This document shows positions 44,603 through 53,743 of a stretch of 64,000 nucleotides of DNA, one piece after another. Numbering within the stretch: the first letter of the stretch is position 1; each line of letters starts with the position of its first letter. The notes under the pieces are model-generated. The model searched no databases, was not told the DNA's origin, and worked only from the letters and a program-made list of their open reading frames with translations. A program made the position numbers and the translations under genes. Source of the DNA: Chryseobacterium sp. (lineage in GTDB: Bacteria > Bacteroidota > Bacteroidia > Flavobacteriales > Weeksellaceae); the NCBI RefSeq assembly GCF_029240215.1, contig NZ_JARBTK010000001.1, positions 682,001 through 746,000 of the forward strand, in the 5' to 3' direction.

Positions 44603-45504
44603 GATTTATTGTTGAGAAAAACCAAAGCAAAGCTTATCGGAATCAATAACAACAAGAAAATCAAAACTTGATAAGATTGAATTTGTGTGTAAAAACTTGA
44701 TTTCATGATCAGCGGATGTACAACATAAATCGCTGTTGAAAGGTTTGCTAAAATTTTGGTGTTGGTTTTAATGTAAACATTTTTAAAATATAAAAACACT
44801 AAAGGACAGGCAAATAGCAACGAAAATAAGATATCTGTACTTTCTGCACTTACCGAATAATAATTGAAAAATGCTTCTGACATCACACAAAAAACTGACA
44901 GGATCAACAATAGATAAGAATTTTTATATTTTGACAAATCTGTCTGATGTCTGTTAATTAAAAAACCAATGGTCAAAAAAGGAAAACACACAAAAAGAAA
45001 ATTTCGATAGAGAAGATACATATTCAAAACCGAATCCTTTTCTTTTTCAAAATAATGAAGATTTCCTAAGATTTGTACGCCATAACCAATCAAAAATAAA
45101 AATACTGCCAGAAAAAACAATAAAGAGGAATTCTGTTTTCGCAACAGAAAAAGAATAGCTCCCGAAAAACAGGTTCCGATCAGATACCATAAATGATGAT
45201 AACCAAAAATAAGGGTCAGTAAGACCTGTTCATTATCCTTCCAATACGAAATGTAAATCATCATCCAGATTGTGTACAAAAGAAACGTTCTGAAAAGCCA
45301 TTTTTTAAGCTTTTTAGAATGATCAATATGAAAAAAATAAAATCCTGTAATGACTAAAAAAACTGGAACAGCTATTCTAAAAAGTCCATTCACCAAGACA
45401 TAACTTAAAACGGGATAAGTTTCTTTGAGAAAATTCATGTGCAGAAACACGACAAAAAATGCCAGTACAATTTTTAAAATATCAATTGTTAAATTTCTAC
45501 CCAT
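44587..45504 (-). CDS. Acyltransferase 3 family membrane protein
   Basis: A protein of 305 residues with about ten hydrophobic helices. The N-terminus NLTIDILKIVLAFFVVFLHMNF matches the acyltransferase-3 start, in which an R/H-containing first helix carries the catalytic His (here FLHMN). VPVFLVITGFYFF is the conserved second-helix motif. Near the C-terminus ISTAIYVVHPLIMK-type sequence (STAIYVVHPLIM) is the usual S/TxxxYxxH signature. Family enzymes O-acylate surface polysaccharides, peptidoglycan or lipids. The substrate here is unknown, since no polysaccharide genes are adjacent. The extreme 3' end is part of an inverted repeat. Confidence 0.85.
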   Translation of the reverse strand: MGRNLTIDILKIVLAFFVVFLHMNFLKETYPVLSYVLVNGLFRIAVPVFLVITGFYFFHIDHSKKLKKWLFRTFLLYTIWMMIYISYWKDNEQVLLTLIFGYHHLWYLIGTCFSGAILFLLRKQNSSLLFFLAVFLFLIGYGVQILGNLHYFEKEKDSVLNMYLLYRNFLFVCFPFLTIGFLINRHQTDLSKYKNSYLLLILSVFCVMSEAFFNYYSVSAESTDILFSLLFACPLVFLYFKNVYIKTNTKILANLSTAIYVVHPLIMKSSFYTQIQSYQVLIFLLLLIPISFALVFLNNKSKYLL

Positions 45505-45585
45505 AGATGAAGGTCACTAAAATATTTATACTGAATTTCCTGATGTTTTTAAAACACAAAAGTAAATGAAATTTCATTAAAAAAT

Positions 45586-45620
45586 AAATCCTGCCTCGAT
45601 TGAATCAAAACAGGATATTT
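45586..45620 (-). terminator. Possible terminator of the DUF808 gene
   Basis: The stem AATCCTG / CAGGAT has a 17-base loop. The minus-strand side is followed by a T-rich run (TTTATTTTTT). Confidence 0.5.
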
Positions 45621-45638
45621 ATACTTTATCATCAGAAA

Positions 45639-46520
45639 CTATTTCTTGGTCACTAAAGAATACCCTTTCTTTCCTACCGTAAATAGCGCAACCCCGACTA
45701 AACCACCAGCTAAACCAAATACCACCTGTTTCAGTATTGCAGGCCAGGTTGGTAAAAAATGGTGAAGATAATCTATTCTGTGGGCAAAAATTTCACCGGC
45801 AACCATAATCAATGCGATAGTACCGATCACGCCCAAAGCTTTAATAATCCAAGGCAAAGCATCAACCAGAAACTGGCCAAGTTTAGCAAAAAAACCTTTT
45901 CCTTTGCTTTTTTTAATTAATTTAAACCCTGCATCATCCATTCTCACAATAAGGGCAACAATTCCATATACACCTACTGTCGCAATGAATGCCACTAGAC
46001 TTGTCACAAGAATTTGGGTAATAAACGGATGACTTTCTTCTAAAACCGTTCCCAAAGCGATGATTACGATTTCAATAGACAAAATAAAATCAGTGGTTAT
46101 TGCAGATTTTATTTTTGACTTTTCAGAATCTTCGGCGCTTTCTTCTTTTTCGCTTTCTTCTATTACTTCATGACCTTCTTTCTTTCGGTGAAATAAAAAT
46201 TCAATGATTTTTTCTACTCCTTCAAAAGCAAGATAAAAGCCTCCCAATATCAGAACATAATTGATTGCAGGTTGATACAGCCAGTTGAGCAAGAATACAA
46301 CAGGAAGAATAATCAGTTTATTGATAAATGAGCCTTTTGTAATTGCCCAAAGCACAGGAATTTCCCGCGAAGACATGAAGCCTGTTGCTTTTTCTGCGTT
46401 CACCGCCAAATCATCCCCCAAAATTCCGGCAGTTTTTTGAGTTGCAATTTTACTCGTAACCGCAACATCATCCATCAAAGCCGCAATATCATCTAAAATT
46501 GCAAAAAATCCAGAAGCCAT
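45639..46520 (-). CDS. DUF808 family inner membrane protein
   Basis: A protein of 293 residues. The N-terminus MASGFFAILDDIAALMDDVAVTSKIATQKTAGILGDDLAVNAEKATGF is diagnostic for DUF808 (YedI-like), followed by PVLWAITKGSFINKLIILP. About seven hydrophobic helices are present, with one acidic loop (about 127-150, EEKSEKEESAEDSEKSK-like). YedI-type proteins are integral membrane proteins without a known activity. The acidic loop is probably cytoplasmic. It has no clear operon partner. Confidence 0.88.
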   Translation of the reverse strand: MASGFFAILDDIAALMDDVAVTSKIATQKTAGILGDDLAVNAEKATGFMSSREIPVLWAITKGSFINKLIILPVVFLLNWLYQPAINYVLILGGFYLAFEGVEKIIEFLFHRKKEGHEVIEESEKEESAEDSEKSKIKSAITTDFILSIEIVIIALGTVLEESHPFITQILVTSLVAFIATVGVYGIVALIVRMDDAGFKLIKKSKGKGFFAKLGQFLVDALPWIIKALGVIGTIALIMVAGEIFAHRIDYLHHFLPTWPAILKQVVFGLAGGLVGVALFTVGKKGYSLVTKK

Positions 46521-46836
46521 AGTATTTTAATATTTTTTTAATAGTGGTTAAAATCCAGACAAAAATAATGTTTTAATTGGGATTGGGAATTGTTTTTAGT
46601 TGAGGATTTTTCATTAAAAAGATATTGATTAAAAATATTATTTAAAATTCATTTATAAAGAATAAAACCAGACAGAAACTTATGAAAAGTTTGTCATTCC
46701 GCAAGAATCTAAGCTTACTATTTTAAATGCTTCCAGCATGACAAACATTATATAAATTTTGAGGTAATGATTTATTTCAACAGATCTAAACAAAACAATT
46801 CCCTCAAAAAAAATTATATTTTCTTACTTTTACTCT
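46521..46836. other. 316-base intergenic region
   Basis: This region lies between the divergent DUF808 and esterase genes. It holds copy C of the dispersed palindrome (46690-46745). The rest is AT-rich with no gene or clear promoter match. Confidence 0.6.
46690..46745. repeat. Dispersed palindrome, copy C (degenerate)
   Basis: The outer arms TTTGTCATTCCG and CATGACAAA remain, but the inner stem is eroded (GCAAGAATCT against GCTTCCAG). It is recognisable as a decayed copy of the element at 6367. Confidence 0.6.
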
Positions 46837-47697
46837 ATGAAAAAGCTGATTCTCAATTACCATTTCTTTGTTTTAGGATTGATAGGCTTAGTATTAAATT
46901 CTTGTAATTCTAAATTTCGCGTTTGGGTGGGGAAAGACAGTCAGAAAATTTACAATTTAAAATATGGTGAACACAAACGCCAGAAAATGGATGTCTTTCT
47001 TCCTGCAGGTTACACTCAGGATTCGCCTGTCGTTTTAATCGTTCACGGCGGAGCCTGGAAATATGGTAGAAAAGAACACATGATTAAAATCCAGAAAATG
47101 CTTTTTGATCATCATATTCCGAGTATTAATATGAATTACCGTTTGGTTTCAAAGCATTTCACTTATAAAGAACAGCTTGAAGACATCAATTCGGTTGTTG
47201 AAAAGTTCAATGCTTTGGCAGAAAAAGCCGAACTTTTTCCTAATAATTATATTCTCTTAGGCGAAAGTGCAGGTGGACATTTGGCTTTGCTTTACGGGTA
47301 TCAAAATTCTAATAAAATTAAAAAAATAATATCTCTCAGCGGACCGACAGATTTTTATTCAAAGGAATATTTAAATTCATTTTATTCAAAATATACTTCA
47401 GGAACGGTTCAGAAAATGGTCGGAAGCAAATTTGAGAGGAAAAATCTTTCCGCGGAATTTCAGAAAGCAAGCCCGATTGCCAATATTACAAATGTTCCGA
47501 CACTTTTGTTTCAGGGGAACCAGGATTTCTTAGTGAATCAGAAACAGGGATTGGCATTAGATTCTGCATTAACAGCAAGGAACGTTCCTCACAAATTGGT
47601 TTTTATGGAAAACACGGGTCACGCTCCGAGATTTTTCAGTAAAAAGAAAAGAGACAGCATTATTTATCCTAATATTCTTGAATGGATAAAAAAATAA
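46837..47697 (+). CDS. Alpha/beta-hydrolase lipoprotein (esterase-like)
   Basis: A protein of 286 residues. The lipoprotein signal ends at GLVLNSC (Cys about 23). The alpha/beta-hydrolase core has the oxyanion motif VHGGAWKYG (about 69-77), the nucleophile elbow GESAGGH (about 145-151, Ser), the acid in GNQDFLVN (about 233) and the His in NTGHAPRFF (about 260). The HGGAW form is typical of the BD-FAE/carboxylesterase group of hormone-sensitive-lipase relatives. It probably hydrolyses small esters at the envelope. The natural substrate is unknown. A strong terminator overlaps the stop codon. Confidence 0.87.
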   Translation: MKKLILNYHFFVLGLIGLVLNSCNSKFRVWVGKDSQKIYNLKYGEHKRQKMDVFLPAGYTQDSPVVLIVHGGAWKYGRKEHMIKIQKMLFDHHIPSINMNYRLVSKHFTYKEQLEDINSVVEKFNALAEKAELFPNNYILLGESAGGHLALLYGYQNSNKIKKIISLSGPTDFYSKEYLNSFYSKYTSGTVQKMVGSKFERKNLSAEFQKASPIANITNVPTLLFQGNQDFLVNQKQGLALDSALTARNVPHKLVFMENTGHAPRFFSKKKRDSIIYPNILEWIKK

Positions 47698-47728
47698 CCT
47701 GCTTTTTGAGCAGGTTATTTTTTTTTAT
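47693..47728 (+). terminator. Terminator of the esterase gene
   Basis: The stem AATAACCTGC / GCAGGTTATT includes the stop codon and is followed by a run of nine or more T residues. Confidence 0.85.
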
Positions 47729-47771
47729 TTTAAAGTCTGTTTAAAATTAATTTTAATATTTCTAAAAAATG

Positions 47772-47824
47772 TTTGTCATTCCGGAGGAGAAATTCAAACG
47801 TTTAGATTCCTCCGGAATGACAAA
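47772..47824. repeat. Dispersed palindrome, copy D
   Basis: The arms TTTGTCATTCCGGAGGA and TCCTCCGGAATGACAAA are perfect complements, with a 19-base centre. It is the same element as copy A and lies between convergent genes. Confidence 0.85.
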
Positions 47825-47849
47825 TATTCTTTTTATTTTTTTAAAGTAA

Positions 47850-48566
47850 TTATTTCTCTTTATCGATTAGGTCTTCCAAAGTTTCATCCTCCAGTTTCGG
47901 ATTTTCTTTTGGTGCTCCCAACATAAATTTAAGAATCACCGGAAGCGTTGTAATCAATACAATAACGATGATAATGTATTCTAATTTTTTCTTCAGATCG
48001 ATCCCGAATTGTATTGCAAACAGCTCATTCAGATAATGTCCTGCAAAAATCAAAAGGAAAGACCACAAAACACCACCGATGATATTGTCTCTGAGGAAAT
48101 CTTTTTTATCCATCTTTACAATCCCGGCGATGATGGGTGTAAAAGTTCTCACCACAGGTAAAAATCTCGCCATGATGATAGCTAAAGCTCCGTTTTTTTC
48201 AAAGAAATCGTGTGCCTGATAAAGATATTTCTTTTTAAATAAGAACGTATCTTTTTTGTTATATAAAGCTGGTCCTGTTTTGTTTCCAAACCAGTACCCT
48301 ACCTGATTACCGATAATTGCCGCAACAGCCACTGCAGAAGCCAGAATTGTGGTATCTAAGAAATCACTTCCTGTAGATCCGAAAGTTTCTTTGATGATTT
48401 CTACCGCATAAATCCCCGAAACAAACAACAGTGAATCTCCCGGCAGGAAAAACCCTACAAATAAACCTGTCTCGGCAAAAATGATAAACAAAATAAGCCA
48501 AAACCCACCCATTTTTATATAAAATTCAGGGTTTAATAAATCTCTCCAGCTATTGAAATCTTCCAT
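47850..48566 (-). CDS. DedA family membrane protein
   Basis: A protein of 238 residues. It has the VTT/DedA core: FAETGLFVGFFLPGDSLLFVSG (re-entrant loop 1 with the conserved E and PGDS), GNQVGYWFGNKTGPALY, and the second loop FLPVVRTFTPIIAGIVKMDKKDFLRDNIIGGVLW with the conserved RxxxP. Family members act as lipid scramblases or transporters, for example of undecaprenyl phosphate or phosphatidylethanolamine, in the inner membrane and depend on the proton motive force. Which lipid is moved here is not known. The charged C-terminal tail (LEDETLEDLIDKEK) is unusual in being so acidic. Confidence 0.9.
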   Translation of the reverse strand: MEDFNSWRDLLNPEFYIKMGGFWLILFIIFAETGLFVGFFLPGDSLLFVSGIYAVEIIKETFGSTGSDFLDTTILASAVAVAAIIGNQVGYWFGNKTGPALYNKKDTFLFKKKYLYQAHDFFEKNGALAIIMARFLPVVRTFTPIIAGIVKMDKKDFLRDNIIGGVLWSFLLIFAGHYLNELFAIQFGIDLKKKLEYIIIVIVLITTLPVILKFMLGAPKENPKLEDETLEDLIDKEK

Positions 48567-48652
48567 AAGTAATGATGATGAACAAAAATAAGCTTAATAA
48601 AATTATGCTGAAAATATATTAGCATATTTTAACAGAAATGTAAGCATGATAT

Positions 48653-49765
48653 TTAAAGGTCGAGATCATCATCTGAAACCGCCGTTCCGTCTGCCATCAG
48701 AAAGGCTTTGAGGAAAGGGGTAAGATTTCCGTTCATTACCGCATCTACGTCTGAAGTTTCATGACCGGAGCGAACGTCTTTTATCAATTTGTAAGGATGC
48801 ATTACGTAATTTCTGATCTGGCTTCCCCACTCGATTTTCATTTTGCCGGCTTCGATTTCGTTACGGGCTTTTAATCTTTCTTCCAATTCCATTTCGTATA
48901 GTCTGGATTTCAAAAGCTGCATTGCTTTTTCCTTATTCTGAAGCTGAGAACGCGATTCTGAGTTTTCGATGATAATTCCTGTTGGTGCATGACGAAGACG
49001 AACCGCAGTTTCTACCTTGTTCACATTTTGTCCACCCGCTCCGGAACTTCGCATCGTTTCAAATGAAATATCGGCAGGATTGATGTTGATCTCAATTGTA
49101 TCATCTACCAACGGATAGACATACACTGAAACAAAACTCGTGTGACGTTTTGCATTAGAATCAAAAGGTGAAATTCTTACCAGTCTGTGAACGCCGTTTT
49201 CTCCTTTCAGATAACCGAAAGCGTATTCGCCGTCGATTTCCAGAGTCACGGTTTTCACTCCGGCAACTTCGCCTTCCTGGAAGTTGAGCTCTTTGATTTT
49301 GTAGCCTTGTTTTTCTGCCCACATTGTGTACATTCTCATCAACATTGCAGCCCAGTCACAACTTTCTGTTCCTCCTGCTCCGGCTGTAATCTGCAGAACT
49401 GCTGACAGCTCATCACCTTCGTTGGAAAGCATATTTTTAAATTCCAGGTTTTCAATTTTCTCCATCAAAAGCGGAAAGCTTTCGTCGAGTTCTTTTTCAG
49501 AATCGGGATCTTCTTTTGCAAATTCCATCAAAACCTGCAGATCTTCAAACTGAGTATTGATCTCTTCATAATCTTCCACCCATTTTTTCTTTGAACGGAG
49601 CTGTTTCAAAAAAACCTCAGCTGTTTTAGGATTATCCCAAAATTCCGGAGCTGCGGTTTTTTCATCATCATTGGAGATTTCTATCTTCTTTTTATCGATT
49701 TGAAGATATTTATGAAGGTCTTCAATTCTTGATTGAATTTCTTTTATCTGGTCGTTGTTGATCAC
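48653..49765 (-). CDS. prfB: Peptide chain release factor 2
   Basis: A protein of 370 residues, the usual RF2 length. The tripeptide SPF ([12 protein letters not shown]) that recognises UGA/UAA and the catalytic GGQ ([20 protein letters not shown]) are both present. The best start is GTG 49765 (then [10 protein letters not shown]). A TTG at 49783 would lie inside the TATTTTTG promoter box, so it is less likely. The gene is one open frame: where many RF2 genes have the programmed frameshift CTT-TGA-C, this one reads CTT-CAA-ATC (KYLQID, about residue 25), so autoregulation by frameshifting is absent. Confidence 0.94.
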   Translation of the reverse strand: MINNDQIKEIQSRIEDLHKYLQIDKKKIEISNDDEKTAAPEFWDNPKTAEVFLKQLRSKKKWVEDYEEINTQFEDLQVLMEFAKEDPDSEKELDESFPLLMEKIENLEFKNMLSNEGDELSAVLQITAGAGGTESCDWAAMLMRMYTMWAEKQGYKIKELNFQEGEVAGVKTVTLEIDGEYAFGYLKGENGVHRLVRISPFDSNAKRHTSFVSVYVYPLVDDTIEININPADISFETMRSSGAGGQNVNKVETAVRLRHAPTGIIIENSESRSQLQNKEKAMQLLKSRLYEMELEERLKARNEIEAGKMKIEWGSQIRNYVMHPYKLIKDVRSGHETSDVDAVMNGNLTPFLKAFLMADGTAVSDDDLDL

Positions 49766-49780
49766 GAATATTTTTTTTTG

Positions 49781-49788
49781 CAAAAATA
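49781..49788 (-). promoter_or_regulatory. -7 box (TATTTTTG) of prfB
   Basis: An exact TAnnTTTG match on the minus strand, ending 15 bases before the GTG start at 49765. It helps decide the start codon. Confidence 0.6.
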
Positions 49789-49915
49789 AGATTTAAAATT
49801 GAGAGTTTATAATTCCCGAAATTTAGGTTTAAACAATTTCATCTTATTTTTTTAGTCATAATGCGAAATCGTTTTCTGAATTAAATCACTTTAAATTTCA
49901 TTAGTGTTACAATAA

Positions 49916-49939
49916 AAACCGCTTACAAGTAAACGGTTT
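49916..49939 (-). terminator. Terminator of the T9SS gene at 49973
   Basis: The stem AAACCG-c-TTAC / GTAA-a-CGGTTT is followed by a T run on the minus strand. Confidence 0.7.
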
Positions 49940-49972
49940 GAGTAGTTTTTAAGGCGTCTTTTGATTAAAAAT

Positions 49973-50932
49973 TTATTTTTTTACAATTTTTTGAGATAAA
50001 GATGTTCCGTTTTTATTTTTTAAAACAATGATGTAAATTCCTTTATTTAAAAATGAAAAATCCATTTTTGGTTCTGGTTGTAAATTCTGTTTAATGATCT
50101 TTCCTGATACATCTAAGACATCTATGGAAACGATATCTGAAATATTTTCAAAATTCAGTTCGCTTGAAAATGGATTAGGATAAACTGTTTTTTCTTTACC
50201 CAATTTTGTATCAGAAACTGAAAGCTGAGTTGTTTGTACAGAGATTGCAAAAATATTCATCACCGTTACTTCGGTAGACGTTTTTTTGAATGTGACAGAT
50301 ATGATGGGTTTAGATTGGTTCGTAGCATTGATAGCTAAAGGAATCTGATAAATTCTTGGGTTTATTCCTCCTCCCGCATCCAAAGCATTTGATGCTCTGT
50401 TAATTCTACCGATTCCCTGTATTGCAAAGCTGCTTCCACCATACCAATCCTGAAAAGTTGTACTTGAAAAAACCTGCGAGGTCCCATCCTGAAAATTAAC
50501 TGTAATATCGCCGATCGACGGACCGCTTCCGCTCACAGCGAGTACATATACATTGTTTGCGGTATACGGAGTTGCCAAAGTAAGAGTTCCCGTGTCGTTG
50601 GCATTGGGAAGTCTTAAAGAATTATTAGCAGAATAAGAAGCCAACTGATAGGATAATCCGCTTGTTGTTGCTACTGCAGAAGTGATAAGTCCATTTTCGG
50701 GCAATCCATAAGTAAGAGCTGTAGTCGATGAATTCACTTTAAAATCTTTTGACATATACGCAAAATTATCTGTATCCTTGTCTAAACTTGCAGTTGTAGA
50801 AGTTGTTGCCAATCCTACTCCGTTTGCGATGACATCTGCATTGAATCCTGAAAGTGATAATTTTTGATAAGTTTGGGCATTTACCTGAGCAAAAGTAAAG
50901 ATAATGCCAAGAGAGAAGAGTTTTCTTTTCAT
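49973..50932 (-). CDS. Secreted T9SS type A sorting domain protein
   Basis: A protein of 319 residues. The signal peptide (MKRKLFSLGIIFTFAQVNAQ) is followed by a single beta-rich domain of about 210 residues (YQKLSLSGFNADVIANGVG, VNFQDGTSQVFSS, FAIQGIGRINRASNALD). The C-terminal sorting tail has TVYPNPFSSELNFENIS and ends SQKIVKK. It is not closely related to the four large T9SS proteins except in the tail. No catalytic motif is recognised. The domain looks like a sugar-binding-type jelly roll, which is only a shape-based guess. Confidence 0.82.
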   Translation of the reverse strand: MKRKLFSLGIIFTFAQVNAQTYQKLSLSGFNADVIANGVGLATTSTTASLDKDTDNFAYMSKDFKVNSSTTALTYGLPENGLITSAVATTSGLSYQLASYSANNSLRLPNANDTGTLTLATPYTANNVYVLAVSGSGPSIGDITVNFQDGTSQVFSSTTFQDWYGGSSFAIQGIGRINRASNALDAGGGINPRIYQIPLAINATNQSKPIISVTFKKTSTEVTVMNIFAISVQTTQLSVSDTKLGKEKTVYPNPFSSELNFENISDIVSIDVLDVSGKIIKQNLQPEPKMDFSFLNKGIYIIVLKNKNGTSLSQKIVKK

Positions 50933-51370
50933 AGGTTTTGTATAATATTTAATTAGTTTTTATGTTTTTACAGTTTGAAATTTTGAAGATCAGCATATTT
51001 CAAATCGCACGGTACAAGAAAAAGCATGAACAAATATAGAAGAGGTATCATTAAAACCACTACTCTATAAATACTCTGCAATAAAAAACAGATACTCAAT
51101 AAATACTTACTTATCTTTAAATTAACTATTTAACATCATTTGAAGAACTCAAAGACATTATACGACAGAATTTATCGAATCATAAAAACATATTATCACT
51201 AATAAAACAAAATCATTTATAAAACTGATTAATAAAAAGAAAATCTCTTAAATACTAAATAAAAACATCTTTTTTAAATAAAAACAGAAATATTACACTG
51301 AAAATTAAAGGTTTGTCAGCAATAAAAAATCATCCTATTTTTATACTTGACTTAAATAAAAGTTTCAAAC
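50933..51370. other. 438-base AT-rich intergenic region
   Basis: No gene, hairpin of note or promoter match was found. The stretch has many A and T runs (AAATAAAAACATC-like) and lies between two genes on the same strand. Confidence 0.5.
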
Positions 51371-52720
51371 TTATTCTTCATCACCATCATTATGCTGAAA
51401 ACCAATTGCTCTTCTCGGCTCTTCCACAATACGGTACGTTTCAAGTTCAGTTTTTAAAGCATTAATTCTTGTCTGAAAATCTTCGGGATTATTGATAATA
51501 ACATCTGCCAAAAACATTGCGATCTGCTCCAGATATTCTTCTGTAAGCTTACTTGCAGCGTCACGTAAGGCAGCACTCAGAATTTTTTGGTCGATTACCA
51601 ATTTTTCGTTTCTGGTTTTTTGGTAGAGATTTTTTATGCGTTTTTTCAGACTTTGGGTAAAATCAATGAGCATTGTATTGCTGAAAACTTTCATTTTTGA
51701 AGCAATATTATTCCAGAATGGGATTTTGTCGGCTTTATTATTTTTCAGAATCTTGTACAAAAGCGAGTCTTCTTCAAGACCTTTTGTCATCATGTATAAA
51801 ATGATTTCAGACCTTTCCGAAGCATTTGGAGGGAATACCGGAACCAAAACATCAAATCTTCCGGGTGCCATAATTTCTTTATCAATCTCCGAAACAGAAT
51901 TGGCAGATCCGATCATCAGAAGATCTTCTTTTTCAAATTTACTGATGTAATGAAGAATAATTTCCTGAGCTTCCAGGTTACATGAGGGAATGTCTTTCTC
52001 TGCTTTTCGCTCCGTCATAATTTGATCAAAATCATCCATAAAAAGCAAAATTTTGTCGGCATTCATCGTATTGACTAAGAAATCATTAAAATCGGTTTTG
52101 TTTCCGTCTACGTAAGAAGTTCCCAGATAATGCTTTTTCACTTCTTTGAAATGATAATTGATGATCTCAGCAATTTTATTTGCCCAGAAAATTTTACCGC
52201 TTCCGGGAGGTCCGTAAAGAATAATTCCGGCAGGTTTGTGAATTCCCCAGTCTTTGATCTGCTTTTCATTTAAAAAAGGTTCCAGAACCGTAGAAATATA
52301 GAAAAACAAATCTCTGTAGCCTATAAAATCACGTTTCTGAAGACTGGTTTTATATCCGAAATAATCATAAACGAATTGATAATTCCCTCCTAATTTTTGG
52401 TCAATTCCATAACTGGAAATCGATGAGCGGAAAAATCCGTTATCAAAAATATTGGGATCTGTTTCTTTGATTGCCTTTTCTATCTTTTCTTTTGGCTGAT
52501 TGATGGTTTTGGCAATGTGGTCGAGGGTTTTATTTTTATCTAAATCTTTTTCATAATCTTTAAGAAAATCTGCATTTTCTCGGGCAAATTTTTCAAAATC
52601 TTTTTTCACCTCAAAATTGGTTGAGATGCAGTCTGCTAAGTCAAGATCAAAATCCTGAATAAAAAATTTAATGCTTTCCGGTGATATATTGAGCTCTTTT
52701 GCAAGTTCGGTTAACTTCAT
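51371..52720 (-). CDS. AAA family ATPase with non-canonical Walker motifs
   Basis: A protein of 449 residues from ATG 52720 (MKLTELAKELNISPES). A TTG eight codons earlier overlaps a TAAATTTG promoter box and is rejected. Residues 1-95 hold two short IF2-N-like helical modules (LTELAKELNISPESI and LDHIAKTINQPKEKI). The AAA core follows: Walker A GPPGSGKI (about 170-177), where the usual Thr after Lys is Ile; Walker B ILLFMDDFD (about 224-232), where the usual DE is DD; and APGRFDVLVPVFPP as arginine-finger/sensor region. The C-terminal helices resemble a lid domain. ATP may bind but hydrolysis could be impaired. Substrate and role are unknown. Confidence 0.85.
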   Translation of the reverse strand: MKLTELAKELNISPESIKFFIQDFDLDLADCISTNFEVKKDFEKFARENADFLKDYEKDLDKNKTLDHIAKTINQPKEKIEKAIKETDPNIFDNGFFRSSISSYGIDQKLGGNYQFVYDYFGYKTSLQKRDFIGYRDLFFYISTVLEPFLNEKQIKDWGIHKPAGIILYGPPGSGKIFWANKIAEIINYHFKEVKKHYLGTSYVDGNKTDFNDFLVNTMNADKILLFMDDFDQIMTERKAEKDIPSCNLEAQEIILHYISKFEKEDLLMIGSANSVSEIDKEIMAPGRFDVLVPVFPPNASERSEIILYMMTKGLEEDSLLYKILKNNKADKIPFWNNIASKMKVFSNTMLIDFTQSLKKRIKNLYQKTRNEKLVIDQKILSAALRDAASKLTEEYLEQIAMFLADVIINNPEDFQTRINALKTELETYRIVEEPRRAIGFQHNDGDEE

Positions 52721-52741
52721 AAAATCATCTGTTAGTTCTAT

Positions 52742-52749
52742 CAAATTTA
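52742..52749 (-). promoter_or_regulatory. -7 box (TAAATTTG) of the AAA ATPase gene
   Basis: An exact TAnnTTTG match on the minus strand, 21 bases before the ATG at 52720. Confidence 0.55.
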
Positions 52750-52838
52750 ATATTTTAATATTAAAAATTGTTTTTATTTATACCCAATTTGTAACATTTC
52801 ACGAAAAAGAGAGACTTTTTAGAGTATAAACAAACTAC

Positions 52839-53741
52839 ATGGAAAAAGTTTTATCGGTCAAAAATCTGACTAAAAAATTCAAGAGAGTTGTTGTCAACAA
52901 TATTTCCTTTGATGTGGAAAGAGGCAACGTTTACGGACTTCTCGGTCCCAACGGAAGCGGAAAATCTACTACATTCGGGATGCTTCTTTCAACCATCAAT
53001 CCTACAAGCGGCGATTGGTTCTGGTTTGGAAAAAAGGGAACAGATTCTGAAACGCTGAAAAAAATTGGTGCCATCATCGAACAGCCCAATTTTTATCCTT
53101 ATTTAAGTGCAGAAACAAATCTTAAAATTGTTGCTGAGATTAAAGGAACACCTTATTCAAGAATTGATGAAGTTTTAAATACGGTCGGGCTTTTAGAAAG
53201 AAAAAAAGATACTTTTAAAACATTTTCTTTAGGAATGAAACAGCGTTTGGCGATTGCATCGTCTTTGCTGAATAATCCTGAAGTTTTAATTTTAGACGAA
53301 CCAACGAACGGTTTAGATCCTGAAGGAATTATCCAGATCAGAGAAATCATTGGAACGATCGCTAAACAGGGAATAACGATCATTATTGCAAGTCACCTTC
53401 TGGATGAGATTGAAAAAATCTGTAGCCACGTAATTGTTTTGAAAGACGGAAATGCCATCTATTCCGGGGCCGTTGACGGAATGACCAGCAACGATGGGTA
53501 TTTTGAACTGAAAGCTGATAACAATACTTCACTTTTGAGTGCTCTGGAAGAACTTCAGTGGTTTACCTCAGTAAAAATTGATGGTGAAATCGTTAAAGCT
53601 CAGGTTCGTGACGATGCTTCGATTTCCGCATCAGGCTTAAATCAGAAACTTGCAGAAAAAGGTATTTTCTTATCTCATCTGGCTAAGAAAAAACAATCGC
53701 TTGAAACTCAATTCCTTGAACTTGTAAAAAACAACAATTAA
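52839..53741 (+). CDS. ABC transporter ATP-binding protein
   Basis: A protein of 300 residues. Walker A is GPNGSGKST (about 36-44), the Q-loop is IEQPNFYPYLS, the signature is FSLGMKQRL (about 133), Walker B is VLILDEPTNGLDPEG and the switch His is in IIASHLLDEIEK. The C-terminal domain (about 215-300) is the extra regulatory part seen in DrrA/BcrA-type exporters. It pairs with the permease gene that starts 2 bases downstream. Such two-gene systems export antibiotics, lipids or peptides; the cargo cannot be told here. Confidence 0.93.
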   Translation: MEKVLSVKNLTKKFKRVVVNNISFDVERGNVYGLLGPNGSGKSTTFGMLLSTINPTSGDWFWFGKKGTDSETLKKIGAIIEQPNFYPYLSAETNLKIVAEIKGTPYSRIDEVLNTVGLLERKKDTFKTFSLGMKQRLAIASSLLNNPEVLILDEPTNGLDPEGIIQIREIIGTIAKQGITIIIASHLLDEIEKICSHVIVLKDGNAIYSGAVDGMTSNDGYFELKADNNTSLLSALEELQWFTSVKIDGEIVKAQVRDDASISASGLNQKLAEKGIFLSHLAKKKQSLETQFLELVKNNN

Positions 53742-53743
53742 TC

